Part shown: positions 55,277-64,000 of the stretch, in pieces
Numbering within the stretch: the first letter of the stretch is position 1
Layout: each line of letters starts with the position of its first letter
Assembly: GCA_951812925.1 (NCBI GenBank)
Contig: OX638372.1
Coordinates: 72,991,407-73,055,406 of the forward strand
DNA from: Calliopum simillimum
Taxonomy: Eukaryota; Arthropoda; Insecta; Diptera; Lauxaniidae
DNA: 64,000 nucleotides
Direction of reading: 5' to 3'
Translations under genes and position numbers: made by a program
The notes under the pieces: generated by a model
Seen by the model: the letters and a program-made list of their open reading frames with translations, nothing else
What the model was told of the DNA's origin: nothing
Database searches by the model: none

Positions 55277-56163
55277 ACCTATGGCTAGCTCTTCCCCAAC
55301 CGCTGCTGCTGTTGCTGAACCCACCCAACAATCTGCTCTTGTTGCTTCCACCTCTCAAGAGAAGCCACCTGAAGATTTTGTATTTTTGGATACAGCAATT
55401 GTTTTTGTTAAAAGTCAGTGCGGATCGCTTGTTCCATGCCGAGCAATACTTGATTCGGGCTCTCAATTACATTTCGTTACCAGTCGTTTTATTAATCAGC
55501 TGTAATTGAAGCCAACTAAATCTACAACATGCATTTCAGGCTTAGGAGAGGTAGATATAACAGCAAATCAAATCGCTGATTTAGGCATTCATTCTCGAGT
55601 AGGAGATTTCGAAGCATTTTTATCCGCGGTCGTCGTGCCCACTATAGTAGATAATCAGCCGTCTTACGATTTGGATAACTCCAACTGGTGCATACCACAA
55701 AACATTCAACTTGCTGATCCTTTATACCACAAATCCCAAAAGGTAGACCTTCTAATTGGTGCTAGCCTGTTTTTTGATTTAATTTGCGTTGGGCAGATAC
55801 GTTTGGGTCCAGAGTTGCCGCTTTTGCAGAAAACCAGGCAAGGAAGGATAGTGGCTGGCAGTGGCCAATCCCTTCACCGAAGTCGTTCGCACCTAATAGC
55901 TCTTAAAACCTCAGATGACAGTGAGTTAGATTTCTTGATTAGAAAATTTTGGGAGGTAGAAAATTCATTTGACGAAGCCAGTAAGCTAAGTAAGGAAGAA
56001 TTAGATTGTGAAGCCCATTTTGCTAAAACGCATACTCGTTTGGATTCTGGAGCGTATTCCGTACGCCTTCCGTTAAAGGACACACCTGATGTGCTTGCAG
56101 GCACATATCCTCAAGCTTTCAGACGATTCACAAATTTAGAAAAACGTTTACAACGCAATCCAG
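55240..56163 (+). pseudogene. pol: BEL/Pao protease and start of reverse transcriptase region
   Basis: The frame contains PCRAILDSGSQLHFVTSRF, an aspartic protease active site (D-S-G), then an in-frame TAA at 55503-55505, and continues through GASLFFDLICVGQIRLG, QGRIVAGSGQ and FWEVENSFDEASKLSKEE, sequence typical of the Pao protease-RT connector. It is broken off at 56163 by the Harbinger insertion (CAG duplication), after which the same frame continues at 57524. Confidence 0.82.
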
Positions 56164-57520
56164 GGCTCTCATCACGTATGACGATAATCGTTTGACGATA
56201 TCGTTTTGACGATACTTTAACATCACGTAATCATCGATTTTAGGTATCGTTTGAACGATATCGTCTTGCTTGCTTTTTGTAAGCAAGCAGCAGTCAAATT
56301 ATGTCGTCTTGACGATTGTTTTCAGACGATAGCTTATTTGCTATCGTCGCTCATAGTTTTTATGAAAATATTCATATTTTTAAAATGTTTTGCGCTCGGA
56401 ATATAATTATTTTTATAAATGATAATGAAAGTAAAGAACAAATTAAATAAATCTTGATAGTGGTTGTCGGTCAACACATACTTCACCAATTTTAAGGCTA
56501 TGTTCAACCTTGGAAATTCTTCCAATGGTTGACCGGAAATAATTTTGGCATCTCTGTTGTCCAAAGCGCACTATCGGGAATTGTCTCTGATACCACGAAG
56601 GCGCTGGAAGCAATTATTTGCCCACTGTGGATACAATGGGTGACAAGAAGAAAAGATAATAGAGAGGAGACAAAGCAGTGGTTTTACCGGAAATATTCCA
56701 TCCCAGGAGGTTACCCTAAACTATTTATAAAAAAGTTCAATAATATGTTTGCTTTCAGTAATCGGTTGCATATATGGTACACATTTATATCTTCAAAGGC
56801 CCCGAGAAAATGAGCAAATGTATTTTAACATAAAGGGTAAACATAGCTTAAATGCGATGATTGTATAAAAGTATACATGTAATATACTATCAACAAATTT
56901 TCATACGTTGGCTCAACAGATTTGCGATCATGAAATGCGAATACCGGCAATAAGTCCAAGATACGCCGGATCTTCACATGATTCCTTGGTAAGGAAACAT
57001 TCCTTCAACGAATCTTATTGGAAGAATGAAAGAGCCGATATGATCCCAAAAAACTAGCAGTTTTTGCAAATGTTTGTGCCGCACTGTGCAACATTTGCAT
57101 TTATTATAAAGTGGAAAATTTTTACCACTTAGAGACAGAAACTGAAGCAGTATTATACGAAGCGTCCAGTGTTTCCAACAACCGCTTGAAGCAGATGGCA
57201 GAGAGAATAAGAGACAACATTAAAGAGTATCTTCCTGTCTATTTTTTTTTGTATGCTTAACACTTCTTTTGTAATTTATTTAGACGATTCATATTTAAAA
57301 AACCTTTCTCTTACATTTCAAAAATTCTCCTTGGCATATCCAAATAATCACAAAAAATAAAATAAAATTACACTTCTGTCAGAAATAAATGAAAATAGAA
57401 CGATAGACGATACGATAGGCGATACGATAGCGATAGGTTTATACGAAGCAAGCTTTTGATGATATCGCCAGACAGTATCGTTCGAACGATGATCGTTTTA
57501 AAAGTTATGTGATGAGAACC
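56164..57520 (+). mobile_element. Harbinger element in BEL pol, CAG duplication
   Basis: GGCTCTCATCAC at the left and GTGATGAGAACC at the right are inverted repeats with one mismatch, flanked by CAG (56161-56163, 57521-57523). Both ends are rich in ACGATATCGTTTGACGAT-like words (56180-56340 and 57400-57500). Removing the element with one CAG restores the pol frame exactly. It carries a damaged HARBI1-like gene. Confidence 0.87.
56529..57260 (+). pseudogene. Harbinger transposase remnant in the pol insertion
   Basis: The first frame reads GISVVQSALSGIVSDTTKALE and PLWIQWVTRRKDN ... WFYRKYSIPGG, the N-terminal and D1-proximal region of HARBI1-like proteins. Then YFNIKGKHSLNAMIV, a stop, a diverged middle with SSHDSLV, and FANVCAALCNICIYYKVE near the C terminus. 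The catalytic V-D-G-T-H block and a large middle part are missing or shifted, so the gene is dead. It is a different Harbinger lineage from the one at 49006-53968. Confidence 0.75.
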
Positions 57521-57523
57521 CAG

Positions 57524-58235
57524 ATTTGAAAATGCAATATTCAGCATTTTTGAAAGAATATTTGGACCTAAAGCATATGTCTGCAGTAGAGTCAATTCCT
57601 GCAGGGATATCAACCTGTTTTTTGCCCCACCATTGTGTGCTCAAGGCAGATAGCAGCACCACAAAATTAAGGGTAGTCTTTGATGTTTCTGCTGCTACTC
57701 CATCTGGCCATTCGCTTAATAATATAATGATGACAGGACCTACCATTCAAGCTTCGCTTTTCGCCATTCTCATGCGTTTTCGATCTTTTAATATTGCACT
57801 TACCGGTGTTATTTGCAAAATGTATCGATGCGTACAAGTATCAAGCCCAGACAATTTTTTGCAATGTATTTTATGGCGGGAAAGCCCTGAGCTACCGATT
57901 CAAATGTTCAAATTGGACACCGTGACTTACGGTACTAAATCAGCCGCATTTTTGGCTATTCGATCAATGCAGCAATTAGCAAGAGACGAAGGCGATTTAT
58001 ACCCCGTAGGTGAAAAAATCGTTTCTAGAGATTTCTATGTTGATGATCTAATCACGGGAGGAAATTCTGAAGAAGAGGTCCTAGAAATTCTAAGGCAAAC
58101 TACTGCTTTACTAAGGAAGGGAAATTTTAAATTGCGCAAATTTTGCTCTAACAGTAGCAGGGTTCAAAGCACTATTGCAGATGCTGACAAAGAGCCACTT
58201 CTTAGGTTTCACGATGGCAGTAACAGAAAACGCTC
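57524..58235 (+). pseudogene. pol: BEL/Pao reverse transcriptase
   Basis: Continues the pol frame after the Harbinger insertion. Blocks: CFLPHHCVLKADSSTTKLRV, VVFDVSAATPSGHSLN, LTGVICKMYRCVQV (motif A, where the catalytic Asp is replaced by Val at 57808-57810), KSAAFLAIRSMQQLA, and FYVDDLITGG (motif C, intact). The frame is lost near 58228 and continues in the next frame (GIIWDPNSNNFVFSF). The missing motif A aspartate alone would abolish polymerisation. Confidence 0.85.
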
Positions 58236-59126
58236 GGGATTATTTGGGATCCGAATTCAAATAACTTCGTATTTTCTTTCACACCGATTCCAACCGACAA
58301 AAAAGTCACCAAACGATCGGTTTTATCTTTCATCGCCAGATTGTATGATCCCCTTGGGCTCATAGGACCATCTATAGCCAAAGCCAAGATTTTTATGCAG
58401 CTTCTCTGGAAGGATAGTTTTCAGTGGGATGAAAGCTTGCCACAGTCTCTTTTGTCAGAATGGGAATCCATACGCGCTGGTTTGGAGTTGCATGCATTTT
58501 GCGATGCTAGTCAAGCAGCTTATGGCGTATGTATTTATAGAAAAGTAACAACAAATGAGGTGGTAGTGGTTAACCTATTGTGCTCAAAGTCGCGCGCCCC
58601 ACTGAAAACTCTAACGATACCTAAACTAGAGCTTTCGGCAGCTTTGCTTTTGGCTGAGCTGGTGCATGCCATAACGCAAATGAATATTTTTACGAAACGG
58701 GTTTTCTGCTGGTCGGATTCTACTACAGTGCTGTCTTGGTTGAAACATGAGCCATCCAACTACACTACATTCGTCGCAAACCGCATCAGTCGTATTCAAC
58801 AGCTTACTTCTGGCATGAAGTGGAATTACGTACCATCGGAGTTAAACCCCTCTGACATTTTATCCAGAGGAGCTTCGCTGCAGGACCTATTTTCACCCTC
58901 ATTATGGGCATTCGGCCCACCCTTTCTCAAATATGAGCAATCTGGCTGGCCAATTTCTCCTGCAATTTGTAAGGACTTACCAGAACGTCGCAAGTTCACT
59001 TTACTTTCTGCTGTTATGTTCGAAGACTGGTCATCAAATTGTAAATTTATCAACGACTTTGGCAAGATGCAGCGAATTTACGCGTATGTATGGCGTTTTG
59101 GTGCAGCAAAAGGAGATGAAAGGTGA
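58229..59126 (+). pseudogene. pol: BEL/Pao RT connection and RNase H
   Basis: The frame runs through LYDPLGLIGPSIAKAKIFMQ to LHAFCDASQAAYGVCIY (RNase H, first Asp), PKLELSAALLLAEL (Glu) and CWSDSTTVLSWL (Asp), then VPSELNPSDILSRG. Between WESIRAGLE and LHAFCDAS the usual roughly 50-residue stretch is absent, suggesting a small deletion. An in-frame TGA at 59124-59126 separates it from integrase. Confidence 0.83.
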
Positions 59127-60521
59127 AAAGGTCACCTGTCTACACTAGATATTCATAAGGGAACGCAGTTACTTTTACGCATGGTTCAACGAACATATTT
59201 TCCAGCTGAATACAAAGCACTTGAAAATAGCAGCTTCATTGAAAAATCAAGTAATCTCATATCTCTCAATCCATTTATAGATTCTTATGGCCTGATTCGT
59301 GTCGGTGGACGTCTGCAGAATTCAAACTTAAGCGACGACGCTAAGCATCCTATAGTCCTACCAAAGGGACACGATCTCACTGCATCAATTATTTCATATT
59401 TGCACTGTAAGCTTCTCCACGCAGGGCCCACGTCATTATTGGCATCCATACGACTACAATACTGGCCTCTTGGTGGAAAAAAGGAAGTCAGTCGAATCAC
59501 CAACAAGTGCATGCAGTGTTTTCGCTTGCGACCTAAGGTTATAGAGCACATAATGGGAAATTTGCCGTCGGATAGGGTGCAGCCTCGTCATACATTTCTC
59601 ACCACCGGAATCGACTTCTGCGGTCCGTTTTATTATCGTTCTGATGTACGAAATCGGCCTCCAGTAAAGTGCTATATATGCCTGTTTGTCTGTTTTTCGA
59701 CTAAGGCCGTCCACTTAGAGCTCGTTAAAGTTTTGACAACATCGGCATTTTTGGCAGCTCTCAGGCGATTCACAGCGACTCGTGGAAAACCTCAAAAGAT
59801 CTGGTCGGATAATGCTACAAATTATGTAGGCGCTCGAAATGAGCTTAACGACTTAAAACAGCTCTTCATCAATCCAAATCATCGTGACGCTGTCCATCAA
59901 TCTTGTTTGAACGACGGAATCGATTGGCGTTTTGTGCCCCCTAAATCACCGCACTTCGGGGGTCTATGGGAGGCAGCTATAAAGGCCGCAAAATTGCATC
60001 TCCGTCGCACTGTTGGTCTCAAGTGTTTAGATTTCGAAGAGCTGCGAACTTTAATTTGCCAGGTATCCGCAATTCTTAACTCACGGCCTTTATGTCCAAT
60101 TTCAGATAGTGCTGATGATCTGTCCGTCTTGACGCCAGCGCATTTTCTTATTGGCTCGTCATTCGTTTCAATAGTGGAGCCCGATTTTTTCGACTGTAAT
60201 TTAAATCGTCTTGGCAGATGGCAACAAATTTCACACATGCAGCAAGTATTCTGGAGGAAGTGGAGCCATGAATACCTAACGATTTTGCAGCAACGCAATA
60301 AGTGGCGCAACTCATCTCCAAATGTCACAGTGGGTAACCTTGTCCTGTTGAAAGACAATCTATTGCCTCCACTAAAACGGTCCATGGGTAGAGTTATGGA
60401 TCTCGTAAGCGGAAATGATGGTGTGGCTCGTGTAGCGCTTGTACGAACCGCCAACGGTATGGTGAAACGAGCAGTGGCAAAACTTTGTATGTTACCAATC
60501 AATACAGATGTTGAAGGTTGA
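59127..60521 (+). pseudogene. pol: BEL/Pao integrase
   Basis: Same frame as the preceding part, past its stop. First ATG at 59181, giving 446 open residues. The N-terminal zinc-binding H-H-C-C domain ends in CMQCFRLRPK. The catalytic core shows TTGIDFCGPFY (first Asp), WSDNATNYVGA (second Asp) and HFGGLWEAAIK (Glu). The C-terminal part RWQQISHMQQVFWRKWSHEY and VGNLVLLKDNLLPP is the DUF5641-type tail specific to BEL/Pao. This is the best preserved part of the element: no stop over the catalytic region. Without the upstream frame it would not be made as part of a polyprotein. Confidence 0.9.
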
Positions 60522-60529
60522 TCCTTCAA

Positions 60530-60540
60530 CGGGCGGAGGA
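60530..60540 (+). other. Polypurine tract
   Basis: CGGGCGGAGGA lies immediately before the right LTR (60541), nine bases past the integrase stop: the expected site for plus-strand priming. Confidence 0.7.
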
Positions 60541-60747
60541 TGTTAAGAGATGATAATAGTATTTTGTACTAAAATAATTTGGCCCATATGGCATCACTTT
60601 TTGTGATGCATTTGCAATTTTTGTTTTTTTTTTATAATCTTCAGTTGTAATTCAATCATTGAGCGCGACGGTTAATAAATATTGTATAAACGAAAGGTTA
60701 CGTCTTTTTGTTTCAAAGGGTAGTAGAAAAGACTACTAGTTTCAACA
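60541..60747 (+). repeat. BEL/Pao 3' LTR
   Basis: 207 bases, TGTTAAGAGATG...TAGTTTCAACA, followed by ATTTG (60748-60752), the second copy of the target duplication. Differs from the 5' LTR at about five bases plus one 8-base length difference. Confidence 0.92.
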
Positions 60748-61129
60748 ATTTGGTTGTCAGAGAAGTATCGTTATTTGATTTTAAAAGGCCGTTTTGACTC
60801 TACGAACTTCGAATTAACAATCACAATATTTTTAATTCAATAATAGTACTTCTGTTGTCCTTACGATTATCGGATCTATAGTGTATACAGTGTTAGGCCT
60901 GATTATAGAAATAAATGTACAAAATGTACAAATGAGAATGTTAGTGCATATAAAGAGATATTTGAAAAAAGTTAGCTTCATTCGATCAGGTTTTACCTTT
61001 TCCTTTGCCCGAATATTTAAATTTTTTTAATTGAAAATTTCATAAAAAGAATTGAATTTTTTTCTTTTTAATTTACGTCAGTTATTAGAAAGTGAACGAA
61101 TGATATATTTTTAAACACTGTTCTTAACT

Positions 61130-61403
61130 TAATTTTGTGCACTTTTCCATAGTTAAGTTTAATTTCATAGAACTCTATTACCGCGTGACGTTTTCTTAAA
61201 TTTCGGTGCAACTGAAAGGACTTTCTTAAATATGATTTTTGACTGCTACATCTACATTCCATGCACTCTTCTACAGTAAAGTTCAATTTAATGCAACTCT
61301 ACTAATTTGGTCGAAATAGGGACTTCAAGGATTTTTTCTTAAATTACGGTAACATACCAGTGAAAGGTCTTTTCTAGATTTGATTTTTAACTGCTTCGTC
61401 TAC
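61130..61403. repeat. Diverged tandem repeat, target of a LINE insertion
   Basis: Units containing 'cttctacagtaaagttcaattta(a)tgcaactctact..' and 'gatttttgactgctacatctac' repeat with a spacing of about 120-150 bases (from about 61135 and 61253) and continue after the LINE at 62431. Non-coding. 60753-61130 has nothing else recognised. Confidence 0.45.
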
Positions 61404-62144
61404 TATGGTTTCCCACGATATTTAATTAATATATGCAATTGTTTCCTAAGAAACCGTTCTTTTATATTTTCGATCAAACAAACAAAATCCATACGTCACC
61501 AATTACCATTTGGAGTACCACAAGGAGCTGTACTTAGCCCAACGTTATATAATATATTTATATCAGATGCACCGCATCTCACAAATGGCTTTCGAGCATT
61601 TTTTCCTGATGATACAGCTTTTTATGCCACTTCAAGATATCGAGCCCCAATAGTTCTTACTCTACGAAATGCATTATCTACCTGTATGACATACTATCTA
61701 TAACGGAAAATAAAAATTAACATCTCCAAGACCAAAACAATTTTCTTTACGCGCCGGAGAACTCTTGAAATCCCGAGGAGACCTATTTGCATCAATAACA
61801 TTTCCATAAATTGGGAGCATGAAGTCAAATATTTGGGCTTAGTTTTTGACAAAAAATTAACTTTTAAAAACCACATCGATTACACATTGGAAAAAATCAA
61901 CAAATCCATCAAAATGTTATACAGCATAATTAACAAAAACTCTAACTTGAGTAGAAATAAAAAACTACTGTTATACAAAGTTGTATTCAGGCCAATTATA
62001 GCATACGGGTGTCCAGTTTTTCAAAATATTGCTAAAAGTCACTTCAAAAAGCTGCAAATTGCGCAATATAAATTACTTAAAATGTGTTTAAATCGTAATT
62101 GGTGGTCATCTACAGAGGCAGCTCACAATGATGCTGAAATTTAG
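61404..62144 (+). pseudogene. LINE reverse transcriptase, C-terminal part
   Basis: Reads YGFPRYLINICNCFLRNRSF, GVPQGAVLSPTLYNIFISD and FRAFFPDDTAFYA, where the catalytic Y-A-D-D has become FPDD. After a shift near 61705 it continues KYLGLVFDKKLTFKNHIDY, YKVVFRPIIAYGCPVF and ends RNWWSSTEAAHNDAEI with stop at 62142-62144. No RNase H, as expected for the Jockey clade. A different family from the element at 25558-32452. Confidence 0.82.
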
Positions 62145-62418
62145 CATTTAAATGAATATTTCAATAATATAACCACCCGCTTTTTGTCGAAGCTGGATTA
62201 AGATATACCTATGTTTTTTCTTTAATTTTAAGTTTGTTTTTGTAATATAACAAGTCTATTTATTCTATAGGGTATGTTTTATCCAAAGAAATTATATTCT
62301 AGTATTGTTAAAACGAATACCTATCTTTCGTAGTTGTAATAGCTTATAAGCTAAGTCTCTAAATTGATAAATTATGAATTTTAATTCAAACGAAAATGAA
62401 TAAAGATAATTTTGGAAT
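61404..62418 (+). mobile_element. 5'-truncated Jockey-type LINE with 12-bp target duplication
   Basis: TGCTTCGTCTAC stands at 61392-61403 and again at 62419-62430. Between lie the reverse transcriptase remnant (61404-62144) and about 270 bases of 3' untranslated region ending 'gaaaatgaataaagataattttggaat'. The truncation point falls within reverse transcriptase (YGFPRYLINI). Confidence 0.85.
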
Positions 62419-62523
62419 TGCTTCGTCTACATTCAGTTACTCTTCTACAGTATAGTTCAATTTGATGCAACCCCATCATTTCAGTCGGATTAGAGCCTTC
62501 ATCAATTAGGTAGAATTAAAGTA

Positions 62524-62577
62524 TTGGCCCTATGCTCCTCCTAAGAGTTAAAGGAGAATACACACATACATACATAC
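62524..62577 (+). mobile_element. 54-bp RTE 3' tail insertion
   Basis: 'ttggccctatgctcctcctaa' and 'gagttaaaggagaatac' followed by an ACAT microsatellite is the last roughly 50 bases of the RTE at 23238-24488. AAAGTA stands on both sides (62518-62523, 62578-62583), so this is an extremely 5'-truncated retrotransposition event. 62584-62916 holds no other recognised feature. Confidence 0.78.
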
Positions 62578-62916
62578 AAAGTACGGATATAAAAACTAAC
62601 TTAAATGATTGATTACCCACTGACTTTAAATTACAATTTTAAAAATATTAGTTTTGTAATTTTTGCATACAAAAATAATGATTAACAGTTTATAACACAC
62701 TTTCAGTGTGAACTGAGGAGTATTTTGAAAACATAAATTGTTATTCTTTAGAATCGTTAAACGTCAGCTATATACTGAAAAAACGTCAGTTTAATGATTG
62801 TAGTTTATGAAGGAAATTTTACCAGAAAAGCTGTCATTATCATAATAATATAACAACTCAAAGTTCAAAATTCAAAACCCGTCTATAAAATATGACAGAA
62901 CTAATGTAAGTATATA

Positions 62917-63104
62917 GAGCCTTAACCGCCAAGAACACTTAACCGACAAAAAAACAAATTTTATAGTAGAACTTTTTTTTGAACTCTCTTTGCATACATT
63001 GTCATTAAATTTGAAGGAAAGATGCAACTGACGCTAGTTATCGATTTTTTTCAAAAAACAAATCTGAAATAGTGTCGGTTAAGCTTTTTTGGCGGTTAAG
63101 GCTC
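62917..63104. mobile_element. 188-bp MITE, 'gagccttaaccgcc' ends
   Basis: GAGCCTTAACCGCC at the left and GGCGGTTAAGGCTC at the right are exact inverted repeats, followed inward by 'acttaaccgac' and 'gtcggttaag'. Non-coding, and its target duplication is unclear. Confidence 0.75.
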
Positions 63105-63601
63105 GATACATTAATTTGATTACCGTCACATGACACTAGGGGGCATAGAGAACTAGAGGCGAAAGCGTTTTAATTGAACCTGGCAACACTTTCGGCCGCA
63201 CAAACACTATGACAAAACCGTTTATTAGTATTGAAATCACGCATTAATTGTCTTTAAATTTTGGTGAAATTCATCACAGCCACCATAAAGATGTGGCCGG
63301 ATGTTGTGAATTTTGTCAAACATCCGAAAAAATCTAAAGATTTACAAATATTTTTTTCCACAATTCAACATTGCATGGTGTGGCATCTGTTTCTTCGGCT
63401 GTAAAGTCAAAAACAGCTGATTCATTTTCACCATATTACATTGTTATTTAAAAAAAAATTTTTACAAATAATTCTGGATCAGCTTTTGTTTGCTAAAAAG
63501 CAACCATAAATTGCAGATTTTCGTGGAAAACCTCACCAGAGGTCGAACCTTACAAAACGATTCAAAATACAGATTGGCCTTTTTGGCGCAAGGTAATTAA
63601 T

Positions 63602-63950
63602 TTCTTCTACAGAGCTGGTTGTAAAGTCATCTTAGCTGCAAGACGAATGGATGAGCTTGAAAGGGTAAAAAAAGATTAATTGGCTTTCAAAGCGGTTTGC
63701 TTTAAAGATTTGAAATTTAAAAAATAGGATAATTAATTTATTTTTTTTTAGAATCCTATATCGCTTGATTTAAAGGAATTAAATGATATTGCCGGATTTG
63801 TATCAAAGCCTTTGGCGGTGCACAATCAAATTAATATTTTAATCAATAACGGAAGCATAAGTGTTCATGCCTATGCTTTGTCTTCTGCTGTAGATGTTGA
63901 TTTAAAAGTGATGCTAGAAAATTATTTCGGCGCTGTAGCCTTAAATAAAG
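63602..63950 (+). pseudogene. Short-chain dehydrogenase (DHRS7-like) gene fragment
   Basis: The frame from 63602 reads FFYRAGCKVILAARRMDELERVKKD and then a stop. After an intron-like stretch ending tttttttttag (63751) the next piece (63752-63950) reads NPISLDLKELNDIAG, QINILINNGSISVHAY and DVDLKVMLENYFGAVALNK, then donor GTAATT at 63951. This is the cofactor-binding half of a DHRS7-type SDR (R-R-x-x-E-L-x-R-V-K, N-N-G-G, N-Y-F-G). The T-G-x-x-x-G-x-G motif is not found upstream and N-N-G-G has become N-N-G-S; a stop follows VKKD unless a donor at 63665 is used, which would drop residues. The catalytic Tyr-Lys would lie beyond the window. Probably a decaying gene copy. Confidence 0.55.
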
Positions 63951-64000
63951 GTAATTCGATATAAAAATAAATACTTCATATTTCGTCGGGTTAAATCTAT

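Larger units (their letters stand above)
48406..60747 (+). mobile_element. BEL/Pao LTR retrotransposon, 12.3 kb including nested insertions
   Basis: Two LTRs (48406-48620 and 60541-60747), each TGTT...AACA, are flanked by the 5-base duplication ATTTG (48401-48405, 60748-60752). Primer site, gag, protease, reverse transcriptase, RNase H and integrase follow in BEL/Pao order, with a purine tract before the right LTR. No envelope gene. It was entered by a Harbinger element in the leader (itself holding a piggyBac) and by a second Harbinger in pol. Without these the body is about 6 kb, normal for the group. Frameshifts and stops in gag, protease, RT and RNase H make it defective. The LTRs differ at about five positions plus one indel, so it is not very recent. 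Confidence 0.93.

Noticed and set aside
57368..57746. Minus-strand frames across the right end of the pol Harbinger
   Set aside because: Cross an insertion border and translate ACGAT-type repeats; no domain.
48406..60747. Envelope gene / infectious errantivirus-type element
   Set aside because: Integrase is followed directly by the purine tract and LTR; no third ORF. BEL/Pao order of domains, not Ty3/gypsy.

Overview
This is animal nuclear DNA, most likely from a schizophoran fly (Diptera). It contains no bacterial gene organisation, is very AT-rich, and is packed with insect transposable elements. The one clear host gene is the fly non-muscle myosin regulatory light chain (spaghetti squash, sqh). 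It lies on the minus strand: start codon at 39201, residues 1-140 in 38782-39201, residues 141-174 in 7801-7905. A 30.9-kb intron between these coding exons fills about half the window. A second host-like sequence, a short-chain dehydrogenase (DHRS7-type) on the plus strand, runs off the right edge and looks damaged.

Layout. 1-7.7 kb (downstream of sqh): repeats, an old hAT remnant and foldback-like sequence. 7.8 kb: last sqh exon. 7.9-38.8 kb (sqh intron): a Helentron-like repeat; a Tc1 fossil carrying three further elements, including a 2.06-kb near-perfect palindrome; LINE scraps; an intact DD37D mariner; a CACTA-like transposase fragment; a 3.06-kb hAT element holding a 2.17-kb element that itself holds an RTE and a LINE end; a full-length Jockey-type LINE split by a 1.1-kb inverted-repeat element; more foldbacks and MITEs, one with CACTA-type ends. 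38.8-39.2 kb: main sqh coding exon. 39.2-48.4 kb: Helentron-like copies, foldbacks, a possible sqh leader exon near 44.7-44.9 kb, and two tRNA-derived SINE-like copies.

48.4-60.75 kb is one BEL/Pao LTR retrotransposon with 5-bp target duplications and a tRNA-Trp primer site. Its leader was entered by a two-gene Harbinger whose intron junction carries a piggyBac, and its pol by a second Harbinger. 60.75-64 kb: a LINE fragment with 12-bp target duplications, a 54-bp RTE tail, a MITE and the dehydrogenase fragment.

The genes do not form a pathway. The organisation is a layered insertion history, and many layers can be ordered because removing an insert plus one target-site copy restores the host reading frame. 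The most unusual structural theme is the number of large inverted repeats, several inside the transcribed sqh intron. All calls come from reading the sequence; no database search was run.
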